Below are positions 23,501 to 34,252 of a stretch of DNA of 64,000 nucleotides, in pieces. The position numbers were made by a program, and so were the translations under genes. Position 1 is the stretch's first letter, and each line of letters starts with the position of its first letter. Where the stretch lies: the NCBI GenBank assembly GCA_030562195.1, contig CM060201.1:37430067-37494066 (forward strand). Direction: 5' to 3'. The notes under the pieces were generated by a model. That model made no database searches. It saw nothing but the letters and a program-made list of their open reading frames with translations, and had not been told where the DNA came from. The stretch comes from Nipponacmea schrenckii. Lineage: Eukaryota > Mollusca > Gastropoda > Lottiidae.

Positions 23501-25730
23501 TAATCTGAGAAGACCCTTTCTATCAGTTGGTCTTTGATCTGAGAGGACCCTTTCTATCAGTTGGTCCTTGATCTGAGAGGACCCTTTCTACCAGTTGGTC
23601 TTTGATCTGAGAGGACCCTTTCTATCAGTTGGTCCTTGATCTGAGAGGACCCTTTCTATCAGTTAGTCCTTGATCTGAGAGGACCCTTTCTATCAGTTGG
23701 TCCTTGATCTGAGAGGACCCTTTCTATCAGTTGGTCCTTGATCTGAGAGGACTCTTTCTACCAGTTGGTCTTTGATCTGAGAGGACCCTTTCTATCAGTT
23801 GGTCCTTGATCTGAGAGGACCCTTTCTATCAGTTGGTCCTTGATCTGAGAGGACCCTTTCTATCAGTTGGTCCTTGATCTGAGAGGACCCTTTCTATCAG
23901 TTGGTCCTTGATCTGAGAGGACCCTTTCTATCAGTTAGTCCTTGATCTGAGAGGACCCTTTCTATCAGTTGGTCCTTGATCTGAGAGGACCCTTTCTACC
24001 AGTTGGTCCTTGATCTGAGATGACCCTTTCTATCAGTTAGTCCTTGATCTGAGAGGACCCTTTCTACCAGTTGGTCCTTGATCTGAGAGGACCCTTTTTA
24101 TCAGTTTGTCTTTGATCTGAGAGCACCCTTTCTATCAGTTAGTCTTTGATCTGAGAGCACCCTTTCTATCAGTTAGTCTTTGATCTGAGAGGACCCTTTC
24201 TACCAGTTGGTCCTTGATCTGAGAGGACCCTTTTTATCAGTTTGTCTTTGATCTGAGAGGACCCTTTCTAACAGTTGGTCCTTGATCTGAGAGGACCCTT
24301 TCTATCAGTTAGTCTTTGATCTGAGAGGACCCTTTTTATCAGTTTGTCTTTGATCTGAGAGGACCCTTTCTATCAGTTAGTCTTTGATCTGTGAGGACCC
24401 TTTCTATCAGTTGGTCCTTGATCTGAGAGGACCCTTTCTATCAGTTGGTCTTTGATCTGAGAAGACCCTTTCTATCAGTTGGTCCTTGATCTGTGAGGAC
24501 CCTTTTTACCAGTTTGTCTTTGATCTGAGAGGACCCCTTCCATCATTTGGTCCCTGATCTGAGAAGACCCTTTCTACCAGTTGGTCCTTGATCTGAGAAT
24601 ACCCTTCCTACCACTTTGTACTTGATCAGAGAAGACCCTTTCTACCAGTTTGTCCTTAATCTGAGAAGACCCTTTCTATCAGTTGGTCTTTGATCTGAGA
24701 GGACCCTTTCTATCAGTTGGTCCTTGATCTGAGAGGACCCTTTCTACCAGTTGGTCTTTGATCTGAGAGGACCCTTTCTACCAGTTGGTCTTTGATCTGA
24801 GAGGACCCTTTCTATCAGTTGGTCCTTGATCTGAGAGGACCCTTTCTACCAGTTGGTCCTTGATCTGAGAGGACCCTTTCTACCAGTTGGTCTTTGATCT
24901 GAGAGGACCCTTTCTATCAGTTGGTCATTGATCTGAGAAGACCCTTTCTACCAGTTGGTCTTTGATCTGAGAGGACCCTTTCTACCAGTTGGTCTTTGAT
25001 CTGAGAGGACCCTTTCTACCAGTTGGTCTTTGATCTGAGAAGACCCTTTCTACCAGTTGGTCCTTGATCTGAGAGGACCCTTTCTACCAGTTGGTCCTTG
25101 ATCTGAGAAGACCCTTTCTATCAGTTGGTCTTTGATCTGAGAGGACCCTTTCTATCAGTTAGTCTTTGATCTGAGAGGACCCTTTCTATCAGTTGGTCCT
25201 TGATCTGTGAGGACTCTTTCTATCAGTTGGTCTTTGATCTGAGACGACCCTTTCTACCAGTTGGTCTTTGATCTGAGACTACCCTTTCTAACAGTTGGTC
25301 TTTGATCTGAGAGGACCCTTTCTATCAGTTGGTCTTTAATCTGAGAGTAGAGGCAATCTTTCCCTGAAATATTGATTCTCTCTTGAACAAGAGACTGCAA
25401 TTTGCCTGCTCCTTCCTTTCTCTTTCACACACCAACCAACACGCCCTCACACACCAACCTAAACTCCCTCACACACACTAACCAACACGCCCTCACACAC
25501 ACCAACCAACACGCCCTCACACACCCACCAACACTACCTCACACAACAACCAACACTCCCTCACACACAACCAACCAACACGCCCTCACACAACCAACCT
25601 CACTCATACTTTAACTGACCTCTCGTGGTTTGTTGATATTTGGTAAAAATGGAGTGGCTTTAAAAGTTGGGTGTACATTATCCTGTTGCTTCACTGCTTG
25701 TTGTGTTAATTTATCATTTAGTTTAGACAT
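17524..25730 (-). CDS. Tctex1-domain dynein light chain (DYNLT5/TCTEX1D1-like), two coding exons
   Basis: Exon 1 is 25730 down to 25620 (37 codons from ATG, donor GAG|GTCAGT). Exon 2 is 18069 down to 17524 (182 codons including TAA) after a T-rich acceptor ending TTTTTCAG. Both joins are phase 0, giving 218 residues. Residues 1-101 are polar and basic, probably disordered. The Tctex1 domain spans about 102-218: it opens ENTYRLEP, has an amphipathic helix with VEGLLKDILDSRF, the strand block PRYKYIVHVTI, then SSRYLWNADHD, and ends QVYAVYFE, the characteristic C-terminus of this light-chain group. Known role: these proteins bind dynein intermediate chains and cargo; TCTEX1D members are often ciliary. 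An acceptor AG 17 bp upstream of the ATG suggests a separate 5' UTR exon. The 7.5 kb intron (18070-25619) holds the 34-bp array. The subfamily assignment is less sure than the domain. Confidence 0.9.
18412..18478 (+). mobile_element. SINE 3'-tail fragment
   Basis: Contains ACATTAGCCCAGAAGGTGCA and AAACTCCATTCGTTTCATTT, matching the 3' tail of the SINE family here, in plus orientation. It lies in the Tctex1 intron. Confidence 0.6.
18479..19485. other. Tctex1 intron, unique part
   Basis: No exon, RNA gene or repeat family recognised, except a pure A run of 24 at 19266-19289. That run could be the tail of an old retroposed insertion, but no body for it is recognisable. Confidence 0.4.
19486..25347. 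repeat. 34-bp minisatellite, about 172 copies with higher-order repeats, Tctex1 intron
   Basis: Unit contains GAGAGGACCCTTTCTATCAG and TTGGTCCTTGATCT, with systematic variants (TATCAG/TACCAG, GGTCC/GGTCT, GAGAGG/GAGAAG). A rare variant with CTTCCATCATTTGGTCCCTG recurs near 21715, 22803, 23381 and 24537, at spacings that are exact multiples of 34, which shows block duplications. The left edge is less regular, with units missing or gaining bases. Confidence 0.97.
25424..25608. repeat. CACACACCAACCAACACGCCCT-type short repeat
   Basis: Low-complexity units CCCTCACACACACCAACCAA of variable length, lying just inside the intron and ending about 10 bp before the Tctex1 exon 1 donor. Confidence 0.8.
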
Positions 25731-26269
25731 TTTGATTATCAGGTAATCTGGAAAATAACAAATGAATATGTAACCATTATTAAGATTTAACTGCAGTCCG
25801 TGTTTAGTAACATTAACTGATCCAATACGACTGTTATTCTTAGCGTAACGTCTTGTGTCAACAGTGACATAATTATTTACCCCTGATTACTTCTATCTCA
25901 CTTAATTACCATCAACTACTAATCCTTTAATCCCTGTCACCTTCAGGATAAGATGGCCCGAGTAAACTAATCCATGAAAAAAACCATGAAACTTTAGTTA
26001 AAGGAAAAAGACTGTCAAGGCATCAATGGATTTAATTGATCTATTAAAACTGACAGAAAATAGTTCCCGGGTAATAGTTCACAAAAGTCCGACAAAAGTT
26101 TTCTCGCCACGATATTTATTTTTCTTCTAACCATTAGGATAGGTATGGGGATCAAATAATCATTGACTTTACAATGGTCACTATGTTTTATAATCAGTTA
26201 CACGGCTCTTCATAACACAAACACATATTTGTCTGAAAAACATTCATAATATATAAGACAAATGAACTG

Positions 26270-27068
26270 TCAAATCTTATATATCTATTACAAACTTTAC
26301 CTTATACATCTTCACAATGTCAAGCTATTACAAACTTCATCTTATACATCTTCACAATGTCAAGCTATTACAAACTTCATCTTATACATCTTTACAATGT
26401 CAAGCTATTTCAAACTTCACCTTATACATTTTCACAATGTCAAGTTATTACAGACTTCATCTTATACATCTTCACAATATCAAGTTATTACAAACTTCAT
26501 CTTATATATCTTCACTATGTCAAACTATTACAAACTTCATCTTATACACCTTCACAATGTCAAGTTATTACAAACTTTATCTTATACATCTTCACAATGT
26601 CAAGTTATTACAAACTTCATCTTATACATCTTCACAATGGCAAGTTATTACAAACTTTATCTTATACATCTTCGCAATGTCAAGTTATTACAAACTTCAT
26701 CTTATACATCTTCACTATGTCAAGCTATTACAAACTTCATCTTATATATCTTCACAATGTCAAGTTATTACAAACTTCATCTTATACATCTTCGCAATGT
26801 CAAGCTATTACAAACTTCATCTTATACATCTTCACAATGTCAAGCTATTACAAACTTCATCTTATACATCTTCACAATGTCAAGTTATAACAAACTTTAT
26901 CTTATACATCTTCACAATGTCAAGTTATTACAAACTTCATCTTATACATCTTCACAATGGCAAGTTATTACAAACTTTATCTTATACATCTTCACAATGT
27001 CAAGTTATTACAATTTCATCTTATACATCTTTACAATATCAAGCTATTACAAAATTCGTCTTATACCT
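26270..27068 (+). repeat. 40-bp minisatellite, about 20 copies (family shared with 42030-42998)
   Basis: Unit contains CTTCACAATGTCAAGCTATT followed by ACAAACTTCATCTTATACAT. The plus-strand open frames across it (26262-27105) are artefacts: 40 is not a multiple of three, so one peptide motif cycles through all three frames. It lies upstream of Tctex1 exon 1. Confidence 0.96.
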
Positions 27069-28747
27069 TGACTCTAACAGTACAAATATAATTTGCACCG
27101 ACTAATAAACAACATAAACTTACGTTAACAATGGACGGTCAGTGATAATGACAATACAAGTGATATTTATCATGTAAGTGATATATAACAAGGAGTATTA
27201 TGATGATATGACAGACTATATGACTCCATACTCCAGTATATTGCCAATAATATACAGTCGACATTATTGATTTCATTGTATCTCACTTCAAAATCATTTT
27301 TCATTCTATAATTTACTCTGATTTCTAAAGTCGAGTATGATCTACTGCTCCCGGCAGGACCAATTCAATATTTTTGATTTACTAGTGTTTCTGATTGTCT
27401 CTAACCCACATATCATTTTTATCATAATTCACGGTGATTTTTAAAGCCTTCTACACACCAGATATTCGATACTTTTGATTAATAAGTATTTCTGATTGTA
27501 CCTGACCGACAGTTTTCTTATGGTCAGATATGTACTCCACTAAAATATAGGAAAATACGATTTTCGGGCTTAAGTTCTACACTTTGCCCAAACTCTTCAT
27601 GACCAACAAGAAATCAAACTGTTCTGAGCTCTTATTTTATTTTTTTATTTGTTTTCATTTTGATATTGTAAAATGGAAGATTTTCACGTGAATGGTCAAC
27701 AAATCTTGATTTATTGACTCTACATGGTGTACTATCATTATATAAAGTCTATCAAAGTCGAGGTGAAATTGGCCTAATAAAGAATAATATTGATAGATAA
27801 GGTAAAAGGTAAGAGAAAAGCGGAAGAGAAAGAAAGAAGACTGCACAATGATAGGAACAATAGAATAATTCTAATATTATTTTTAGTTTAAGCTTCAGTT
27901 GCATTTGGGTACACATGCGATCAAATGCCAAATTGAAGAACGCAAAGGAAAGAACATAAATTATAAAACGTAAATTTTCTCTTTATACATATCTTTGGCG
28001 ATTAAAACAAATAGATTTATTGCATTTAGTTTTCAAGAAAAGGAATGGTGCATTTCCTTTTTACTATGACCGCTAGATGAATTGCAGAGGGCAAGGATTC
28101 GAGAACACAAAAACCAACACTTACCTTGAAATAATTAATCCCTTTCAATCTCTTAGAGGTAAAACTCCTTCTTCAATACCAAATTAGTCGTGAGAAAATT
28201 AGGGTTGAAATTTGATACTGGACCCACAATTGGTAATTAGATATATGGATATCTGATTAACGGAATTCAATCTCGACTCGTCATATATTAACCGTGGCAT
28301 ATAGAAAATAAAAGACTATAACACTCGAGAAAGATTAGAATATCAAGTACTCTCTGAGTTTATATTGAAAGTATACCATTGTCTATATGACACAGGTAAA
28401 CGGCAATATTCCATAACAATACAATCGTTTATATTATTCGGTATTAGTGACGTTTGGCAAATCATTTGAAATAAGGGGTGTAGGTTACTTGTTGATAATT
28501 TCAGCTTTCTGTAATAATTTAGAATTGACAATTACACGTCTACAATTTAAGCAAACTGCAGACCGTCAGAGATTTGATACTGACACTGATACTATCTAAA
28601 TATGTTTAATACGAAAAATGTCTTTTTAAGTTTGACGAATAACAAATGGCAAATTGGATGTCCCATTTTTCCAATGGCCTAATCAAAACGTCGAAGTTGG
28701 TTATTGCTTGGCTTTGTTGAAATGGGAAACTCATTCGCTTGGAATGC
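27069..28747. other. No recognisable gene
   Basis: AT-rich unique sequence. Apart from the candidate donor at 28125 I see no exon or repeat. The short minus-strand open frames at 27655-27846 and 28343-28531 have no recognisable domain. Confidence 0.4.
28125..28185 (-). other. Candidate 5' UTR exon of the Tctex1 gene (5' end undefined)
   Basis: The minus strand has a perfect donor consensus CAAG|GTAAGT (exon end 28125). Tctex1 exon 1 has an acceptor, TTTTCCAG, at 25748-25749, 17 bp before its ATG, so an upstream non-coding exon is expected. The link between these two sites is inference; the exon's own start is not visible. Confidence 0.25.
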
Positions 28748-28985
28748 TGGCAACCCGGTTTCACCGTTAGTGATGCAGGCTGGAGGATGTGGAAATAGCG
28801 TCTATTTGTTTGGATGGGACAATAAACCGAGGCTCTGTGTACGTTAAAGGTCCATCGACAGTTGGAAATCGCAAAAAAAGAAGGCTAATGCCGCCGTCCT
28901 GCACATTGCATGGCGTTCGGATGGGACGATGAACCGAGGTCACATAATTATGTGCTACACGCTGTGCACGTTAAAGTTCGGTACA
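28748..28985 (+). mobile_element. Diverged, internally rearranged SINE copy
   Basis: Contains AACCCGGTTTCACCG, GTGATGCAGGCTGG, GGATGGGACAATAAACCGAG, CGACAGTTGGAAATCGC and GGCTAATGCCGCCGTCCTG in the SINE's order. It then jumps back to a second GGATGGGACGATGAACCGAG and GTGCACGTTAAAG, so the central part is duplicated. No tRNA-like head or intact tail is visible. Confidence 0.7.
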
Positions 28986-29761
28986 TCTGAATAGGCTTAT
29001 GCAACTCTCCTGGCAAATTGATACTAAGCTACCTACTGATTGCTATAGATGATATGTTTTGAAGAAAAAAACTTGTGATAGAGATTTAGTCAATAATAAT
29101 AATCAAAACGTCCCTGTACCGCTATATCTATCTAGTATTGATAGACTAGTGTGAGTAGTTGTCCGCCGTGTTCTATACCCTTGTTAAAATATGTATTTTC
29201 TATTGTTGGGTTAAGCATAGTTACTATTATCTACTAGTTTATATGACAGTCAATGGTCACTAGGCGAAATTTATTTAATATTATTCAGAATTTCCGAAAA
29301 TATTTAAAAATTCCCGAAAAGAACCCGAAGTAATAATATTAAAATAACGCGATATAATCTCGTCGTGGAAGCGCGGACACATGTGGAATTTTCCTCAAGA
29401 TTCCAGTCGGAGACCCAGATTGTTTGTGTCTCGTACCATTATAAACGTCTACCCATTGAATTAAATTTCAAATTATCCACTTGTGTAGGAAGGCACCCCA
29501 GGCGACTACTATTAGTACACTCGTTTTGAAACCTGGACTTGAGAAAAATTTTGTTCTTATGTGACCAGATATTGTTATGAAGGTCAGGAGTTGTTTAACC
29601 GTTACCGATATCCTGTGGTTTATCTTATATAGGTCCTGGTAGATAAAGTTTGTTACGAGAATGTTTACTCTGATAAGGCACGAGAACTTAAAGGGGCTGT
29701 AAAAGTCTATGACGTATTAAAGGGAAAGTTCGCCGTTTACAGAAGTATCGGAAATGCACAA

Positions 29762-30129
29762 ATGAAATGAAATGAATGGAGTTTTACGTCCTACTCTTCT
29801 GCACCTTATGGGCTAACGAAGACGGGCAACGCCATGCAGTGTGCAATGAGGGAAATTTTGCCAGGACAGCGGCATTAGCCTACTCTTTTTGCGATTTCCA
29901 ACTGTCGAGGGATCTTTAACGTGCACAGCCTGTAGCACACGGGGCCTCGGTTTATTGTCCCATCCGAACGACTAGACTCTTTTTCCATGTGAGTCCCTCC
30001 GACCTGCATCACTGACAAGAGAAACCGGGCTGAAAATTCCGAAAGTTCATCTCGACCTTTGCCGGGATTGAACCCTGGACCTTCAGGTTAGCGAGTAAGC
30101 GTCTAACCCACTGAGCCACCGCGGCTCCC
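29762..30129 (-). mobile_element. Full-length tRNA-derived SINE with 13-bp target-site duplication
   Basis: On the minus strand it starts with a tRNA-like head: A-box-like GTGGCTCAGTGGGTTAGAC and B-box-like GGTTCAATCCC. The body contains GTGCACGTTAAAGATCCCTC, of the kind seen in conserved central-domain SINEs of invertebrates. The tail is CTCCATTCATTTCATTTCAT. The direct repeat CGGAAATGCACAA flanks it (29749-29761 and 30130-30142). The head is not a functional tRNA gene. At least five other partial copies are in the window. Confidence 0.92.
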
Positions 30130-30402
30130 CGGAAATGCACAAGAAACACATAATTCCTCAAAGTTGGAATGTTTTACATCCTATTTCCATACGCTTTAAC
30201 CAGGGCCTGCCAAAGGTATGAGATATTCAGTCACTTCAGTTAATTCGGTTTATTGGATAATGCTGACATAACCCATGATTGAAGTCTAAAAGATAGTTGA
30301 TTGTATTTTTTCGATGGCGTTCTTCAAATTTATGCCCTTAAATTTTTGGGGTAAAGTTTCACCAATTTTTAATTTCCCCTTTAAACTTTTGGCGTGAAGT
30401 CT

Positions 30403-30600
30403 TCACCAAGTCTCATCCGCCCTTCAACTTGGCGTGAAGTCTTCACCAAGTCTCATCCGCCCTTCAACTTGGCGTGAAGTCTTCACCAAGTCCATCCGCC
30501 CTTCAACTTGGCGTGAAGTCTTCACCAAGTCTCATCCGCCCTTCAACTTGGCGTGAAGTCTTCACCAAGTCTCATCCGCCCTTCAACTTGGCCCCTGACG
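30403..30600 (+). repeat. 40-bp repeat, 5 copies (one copy in unit B)
   Basis: Unit contains CTTCAACTTGGCGTGAAGTC and TTCACCAAGTCTCATCCGCC, near-identical copies. Unit B at about 35576-35625 has only one complete copy, so copy number changed after duplication. Confidence 0.9.
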
Positions 30601-31212
30601 ACTAGTTTCTGTTCCCTTATGTCAAATACAAACTGAACGGAACCCATTTTTCCAGTCCAGAAGATGCCAGTGTCGACGACGGAAGATTGATTTCGAAGTG
30701 TATGTTCAGAGACTTGGTGTCTTCACCACGTGGTCCCACAGAATGTATATTTGTATAGAGCGAGGGTGGCGGTTACTTTAAGAAAGCATGAGTTTTATTT
30801 TTCAAATAAAATGTTGTTTTCATACTTTGTCTCAAAACGTGTGGAGTTCCCCTCCGTGGATAATTCAGAATATACAGTTCTGTATTTGAAGGCTCAAATT
30901 TTGATGTTGACACCCTACAGTTCATTACAAGGGAGATAACTCCAGTCTATTACTAGCTTTGAAAAACACGTTTAAATCATAAACATTCTTTATTTTCTTT
31001 TTATCATTATTTTTTATTCTAAGTTAAAAAAACATTTGGACTATTAAATACATAATCATGTACGATTGATGTAATTCACCATGTGAAAACAAAAAAAAAA
31101 CAACAAAAAGACTTGTCGGTTTACAAATCAGACAAAACACTTTCTCTTGGATTGTTTGGATCTTATCTTCAAAACTTTTACCTTGGGACAAGCATCCCTC
31201 CACCCCGTGAAA

Positions 31213-31425
31213 TTTAAAACAATCTACACAATGTAAAACAATGTAAAACAATGTATATAATTTACACAATGTAAAACAATGTATACACTGTACACAATGT
31301 AAAACAATGTACACAATGTAAAACAATGTATACAATGTACACAATATAAAACAATGTATACAATGTAAAACAATGTATACAATGTAAAACAATGTAAAAC
31401 AACGTAAAACAATGTATCAATGTAT
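31213..31425. repeat. ACAATGTAAA-type array downstream of ZIP gene A
   Basis: Short units AACAATGTAAAACAATGTAT and TACACAATGTAAA, lying about 90 bp past the ZIP A stop, so probably in its 3' UTR. The counterpart in unit B is at 37888-38085. Confidence 0.85.
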
Positions 31426-31514
31426 AACAATGGACACTTTCCTATCTACGGTTCAAAGTTACACATCGTTAAAATCATGGAAGGTTCCTGCGCTAAGTTC
31501 TAATCATACACAAA

Positions 31515-32651
31515 CTAGTCCGAGTCTAATAATTTTACTGCAGCCATAGCAGCAAATCCAACTGAGGCCAAAACGATATTCCATATACTTTGTCCATGGG
31601 TAAAGGCAGTACTTAAAATTTCAAAAAACGTAACGTATAAAAATGTTCCTGACGCAATACCTTGTAAAATTGCCGACGTCATAGTTTGTGCAGCACCGTC
31701 TATATTACCGGAAGTGATGATAATTCCTAAAGCAATACCTATTGGCGACATAAAACAAAACAATTGAACCAAAATAATAGCTAACTTAGTACGTTCTTTA
31801 TAAGCTTGATAAAGCTGATGTCCTAAACAGAACGCAACTAAGCCTTTATGAACACTGATAGCAACAAGCACCTGCCAAACGTCTGATTCATTCTCCTGTA
31901 ATCCGATAGCTAGACCGTCAAATATGGTATGAAAGGACAGAGCAATTAATAAGAGAACAGCTCTAATCGTCGAGGCTTTGGCTAAATCATCGAACTCGTG
32001 GGTACCGTGATCATGACTATGATGGTGTTCTTGTCCACGTCTTTCTTCAATAACGACTTCTGGGCTAGTTCGAGTTCCATTTGATGTGTAGGTTATCTGG
32101 GTACCTGGGTCTGTTGATTGTATTCCATTCGCAATGTTGTTATTTTCTGTTGCTGTTGACTGTCGTTTATCGTCGGGTACAATTGCTCCGTAACGTCCAA
32201 AAGTGTTCGAGGTGGCTACCTCAGAACTTATATAATTAACATTGGTGATTCCACTTTCTACAGCAGCTACAGGAGGCTTCGGATTCTTCGCTTCCAGAAT
32301 GATGCTGTTCGATCCATGAAAACACAGTTCAGCAACAAAATCAATAAATGTTATTGCAAAGAATCCAAAAGCCACGAGAATCTCGAATAGTGGATATTCA
32401 ATATCGACTCCGTAATCAGTGAAGGCTTGTCCCAGCTCCTCTCGACCTTCGACCATAAGGTGAAGTAGACATGTACCCAGGAAAACTCCCCCGGAAAACG
32501 CATTGAAGATGGATATGAATAAGTTTCTCCTTCGAGTCCCTTTGGCTGTCTGTCGTCTTTTCAACACCCAATAAGGAGCATTCCCAAATATTACAGATAT
32601 AACTAACACTATAAACAGAGCAGCTATCTTGGCAACTAAGACGGGCTCCAT
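31515..32651 (-). CDS. ZIP (SLC39) zinc transporter, copy A, ZIP1/2/3-like
   Basis: Intact single-exon frame, 378 residues, ATG to stop. Eight likely membrane segments: about 5-28, 43-65, 88-110, 228-251, 258-281, 289-311, 322-343, 353-374. The loop between segments 3 and 4 carries the histidine cluster HHHSHDHGTH at 209-218. Segment 4 has HTIFDGLAIG (H241, D245, G246) and segment 5 has HKGLVAF (H268), the metal-site residues of the family. Known role: import of zinc and similar divalent metals into the cytoplasm, usually at the plasma membrane. No intron is present in the coding region, and the paralogue at 38167 is also intronless, so the duplication came after whatever made the gene intronless. 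A TTTATT (AATAAA on the coding strand) lies near 30988. Regulation is not visible. Confidence 0.95.
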   Translation of the reverse strand: MEPVLVAKIAALFIVLVISVIFGNAPYWVLKRRQTAKGTRRRNLFISIFNAFSGGVFLGTCLLHLMVEGREELGQAFTDYGVDIEYPLFEILVAFGFFAITFIDFVAELCFHGSNSIILEAKNPKPPVAAVESGITNVNYISSEVATSNTFGRYGAIVPDDKRQSTATENNNIANGIQSTDPGTQITYTSNGTRTSPEVVIEERRGQEHHHSHDHGTHEFDDLAKASTIRAVLLLIALSFHTIFDGLAIGLQENESDVWQVLVAISVHKGLVAFCLGHQLYQAYKERTKLAIILVQLFCFMSPIGIALGIIITSGNIDGAAQTMTSAILQGIASGTFLYVTFFEILSTAFTHGQSIWNIVLASVGFAAMAAVKLLDSD

Positions 32652-33155
32652 TTTGAATTATGTTGCGACGCGGAAGAAAAACGTGATAAATTCTAGTTAT
32701 CCACCAAATGTAGCAGTGATTGATATAATCAAACGTACGTACTACCTTTCCGTTGAAGTTGAACGTACTGTCATTATTATTCACAGCCAAATAACCATTT
32801 ATCCTTTATCGAGTGATATTCGCGTTGAAAAGATAAAACACAGTCACATCAACAGAAGGTGGTGGTAGCTTGATCCAAGGTCCGATCAGTGTTCTACCTC
32901 AAAATAAATAATCACCGACCTTCGTCTATTTTATATATTATCCTATATTGTGATTTTTTGATTTACAATTTGGTTGTCAAATAATGAAATGTTTTATATT
33001 TTAATATATTTTGAAACGGCTCAATATAGATATGTATTTTCTATTGTTGGGTTAAACATTGTTACTATTATCTACTAGTTTATATGATAGTCAATGGTCA
33101 CTAGGCGAAAGTTATTTAACACTATACATGTACTAGTCAAAGGGACTATAAAGTT

Positions 33156-34252
33156 ATTCTGTTTATGTTTATTCTGTTTATGTTTATTCTGTTTGTGTTT
33201 ATTCTGTATGTGTTTATTCTGTTTATGTTTATTCTGTTTATGGTTATTCTGTTTATGTTTATTCTGTTTATGTTTATTCTGTTTATGTTTATTCTGTTTA
33301 TGTTTATTCTGTTTATGTTTATTCTGTTTATGTTTATTCTGTTTATGTTTATTCTGTTTATGTTTATTCTGTTTGTGTTTATTCTGTTTATGTTTATTCT
33401 GTTTATGTTTATTCTGTTTATGTTTATTCTGTTTGTGTTTATTCTGTATGTGTTTATTCTGTTTATGTTTATTCTGTTTATGGTTATTCTGTTTATGTTT
33501 ATTCTGTTTATGTTTATTCTGTTTATGTTTATTCTGTTTATGTTTATTCTGTTTATGTTTATTCTGTTTATGTTTATTCTGTTTATATTTATTCTGTTTA
33601 TGTTTATTCTGTTTGTGTTTATTCTGTTTATGTTTATTCTGTTTGTGTTTATTCTGTTTATGTTTATTCTGTTTATGTTTATTCTGTTTATGTTTATTCT
33701 ACTTGTGTTTATTCTGTTTGTGTTTATTCTGTTTGTGTTTATTCTGTTTATGTTTATTCTGTTTATGCTTATTCTGTTTATGTTTATTCTGTTTATGTTT
33801 ATTCTGTTTATGTTTATTCCGTTTGTATTTATTCTGTTAATGTTTATTCTGTTTATGTTTATTCTGTTTGTGTTTATTCTGTTTATGTTTATTCTGTTTA
33901 GGTTTATTCTTTTTATGTTTATTCTGTTTATGTTTATTTTGATTATGTTTATTCTGTTTATGTTTATTCTGTTTATGTTTATTCTGTTTATGTTTATTTG
34001 TTTATGTTTATTCTGTTTATGTTTATTCTGTTTATGTTTATTCTGTTTATGTTTATTCTGTTTATGTTTTTTTCTGTTTATGTTTATTCTGTTTATGTTT
34101 ATTTGTTTATGTTTATTCTGTTTATGTTTATTCTACTTGTGTTTATTCTGTTTATGTTTATTCTACTTGTTTTTATTCTGTTTATGTTTATTCTACTTGT
34201 TTTTATTCTGTTTATCTTTATTCAGTTTGTATTTATTCCGTTTGTGTTTATA
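33156..34252. repeat. 15-bp array TTTATTCTGTTTATG, about 73 copies
   Basis: Highly uniform 15-mer, degrading toward 34000-34252. The long plus-strand open frames (33094-33840, 33165-34253, 33998-34414) read as repeats of Phe, Ile, Leu, Met, Cys and are artefacts. Absent from unit A. Confidence 0.97.

Larger units (their letters stand above)
29191..33031. repeat. Segmental tandem duplication, unit A (3.84 kb, carries ZIP gene A)
   Basis: Begins ATGTATTTTCTATTGTTGGG, which recurs at 33032, where unit B starts. Its right end (ATTTTGAAACGGCTCAATAT) matches the right end of unit B at about 39898-39920. Short microhomology (ATATGTATTTT) sits at the junction. Unit A carries the SINE at 29762-30129 and five copies of a 40-bp repeat. 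Confidence 0.88.

Noticed and set aside
30060..30129. tRNA gene suggested by A-box and B-box motifs
   Set aside because: It is the tRNA-like head of a SINE flanked by target-site duplications; it does not continue into a full cloverleaf.
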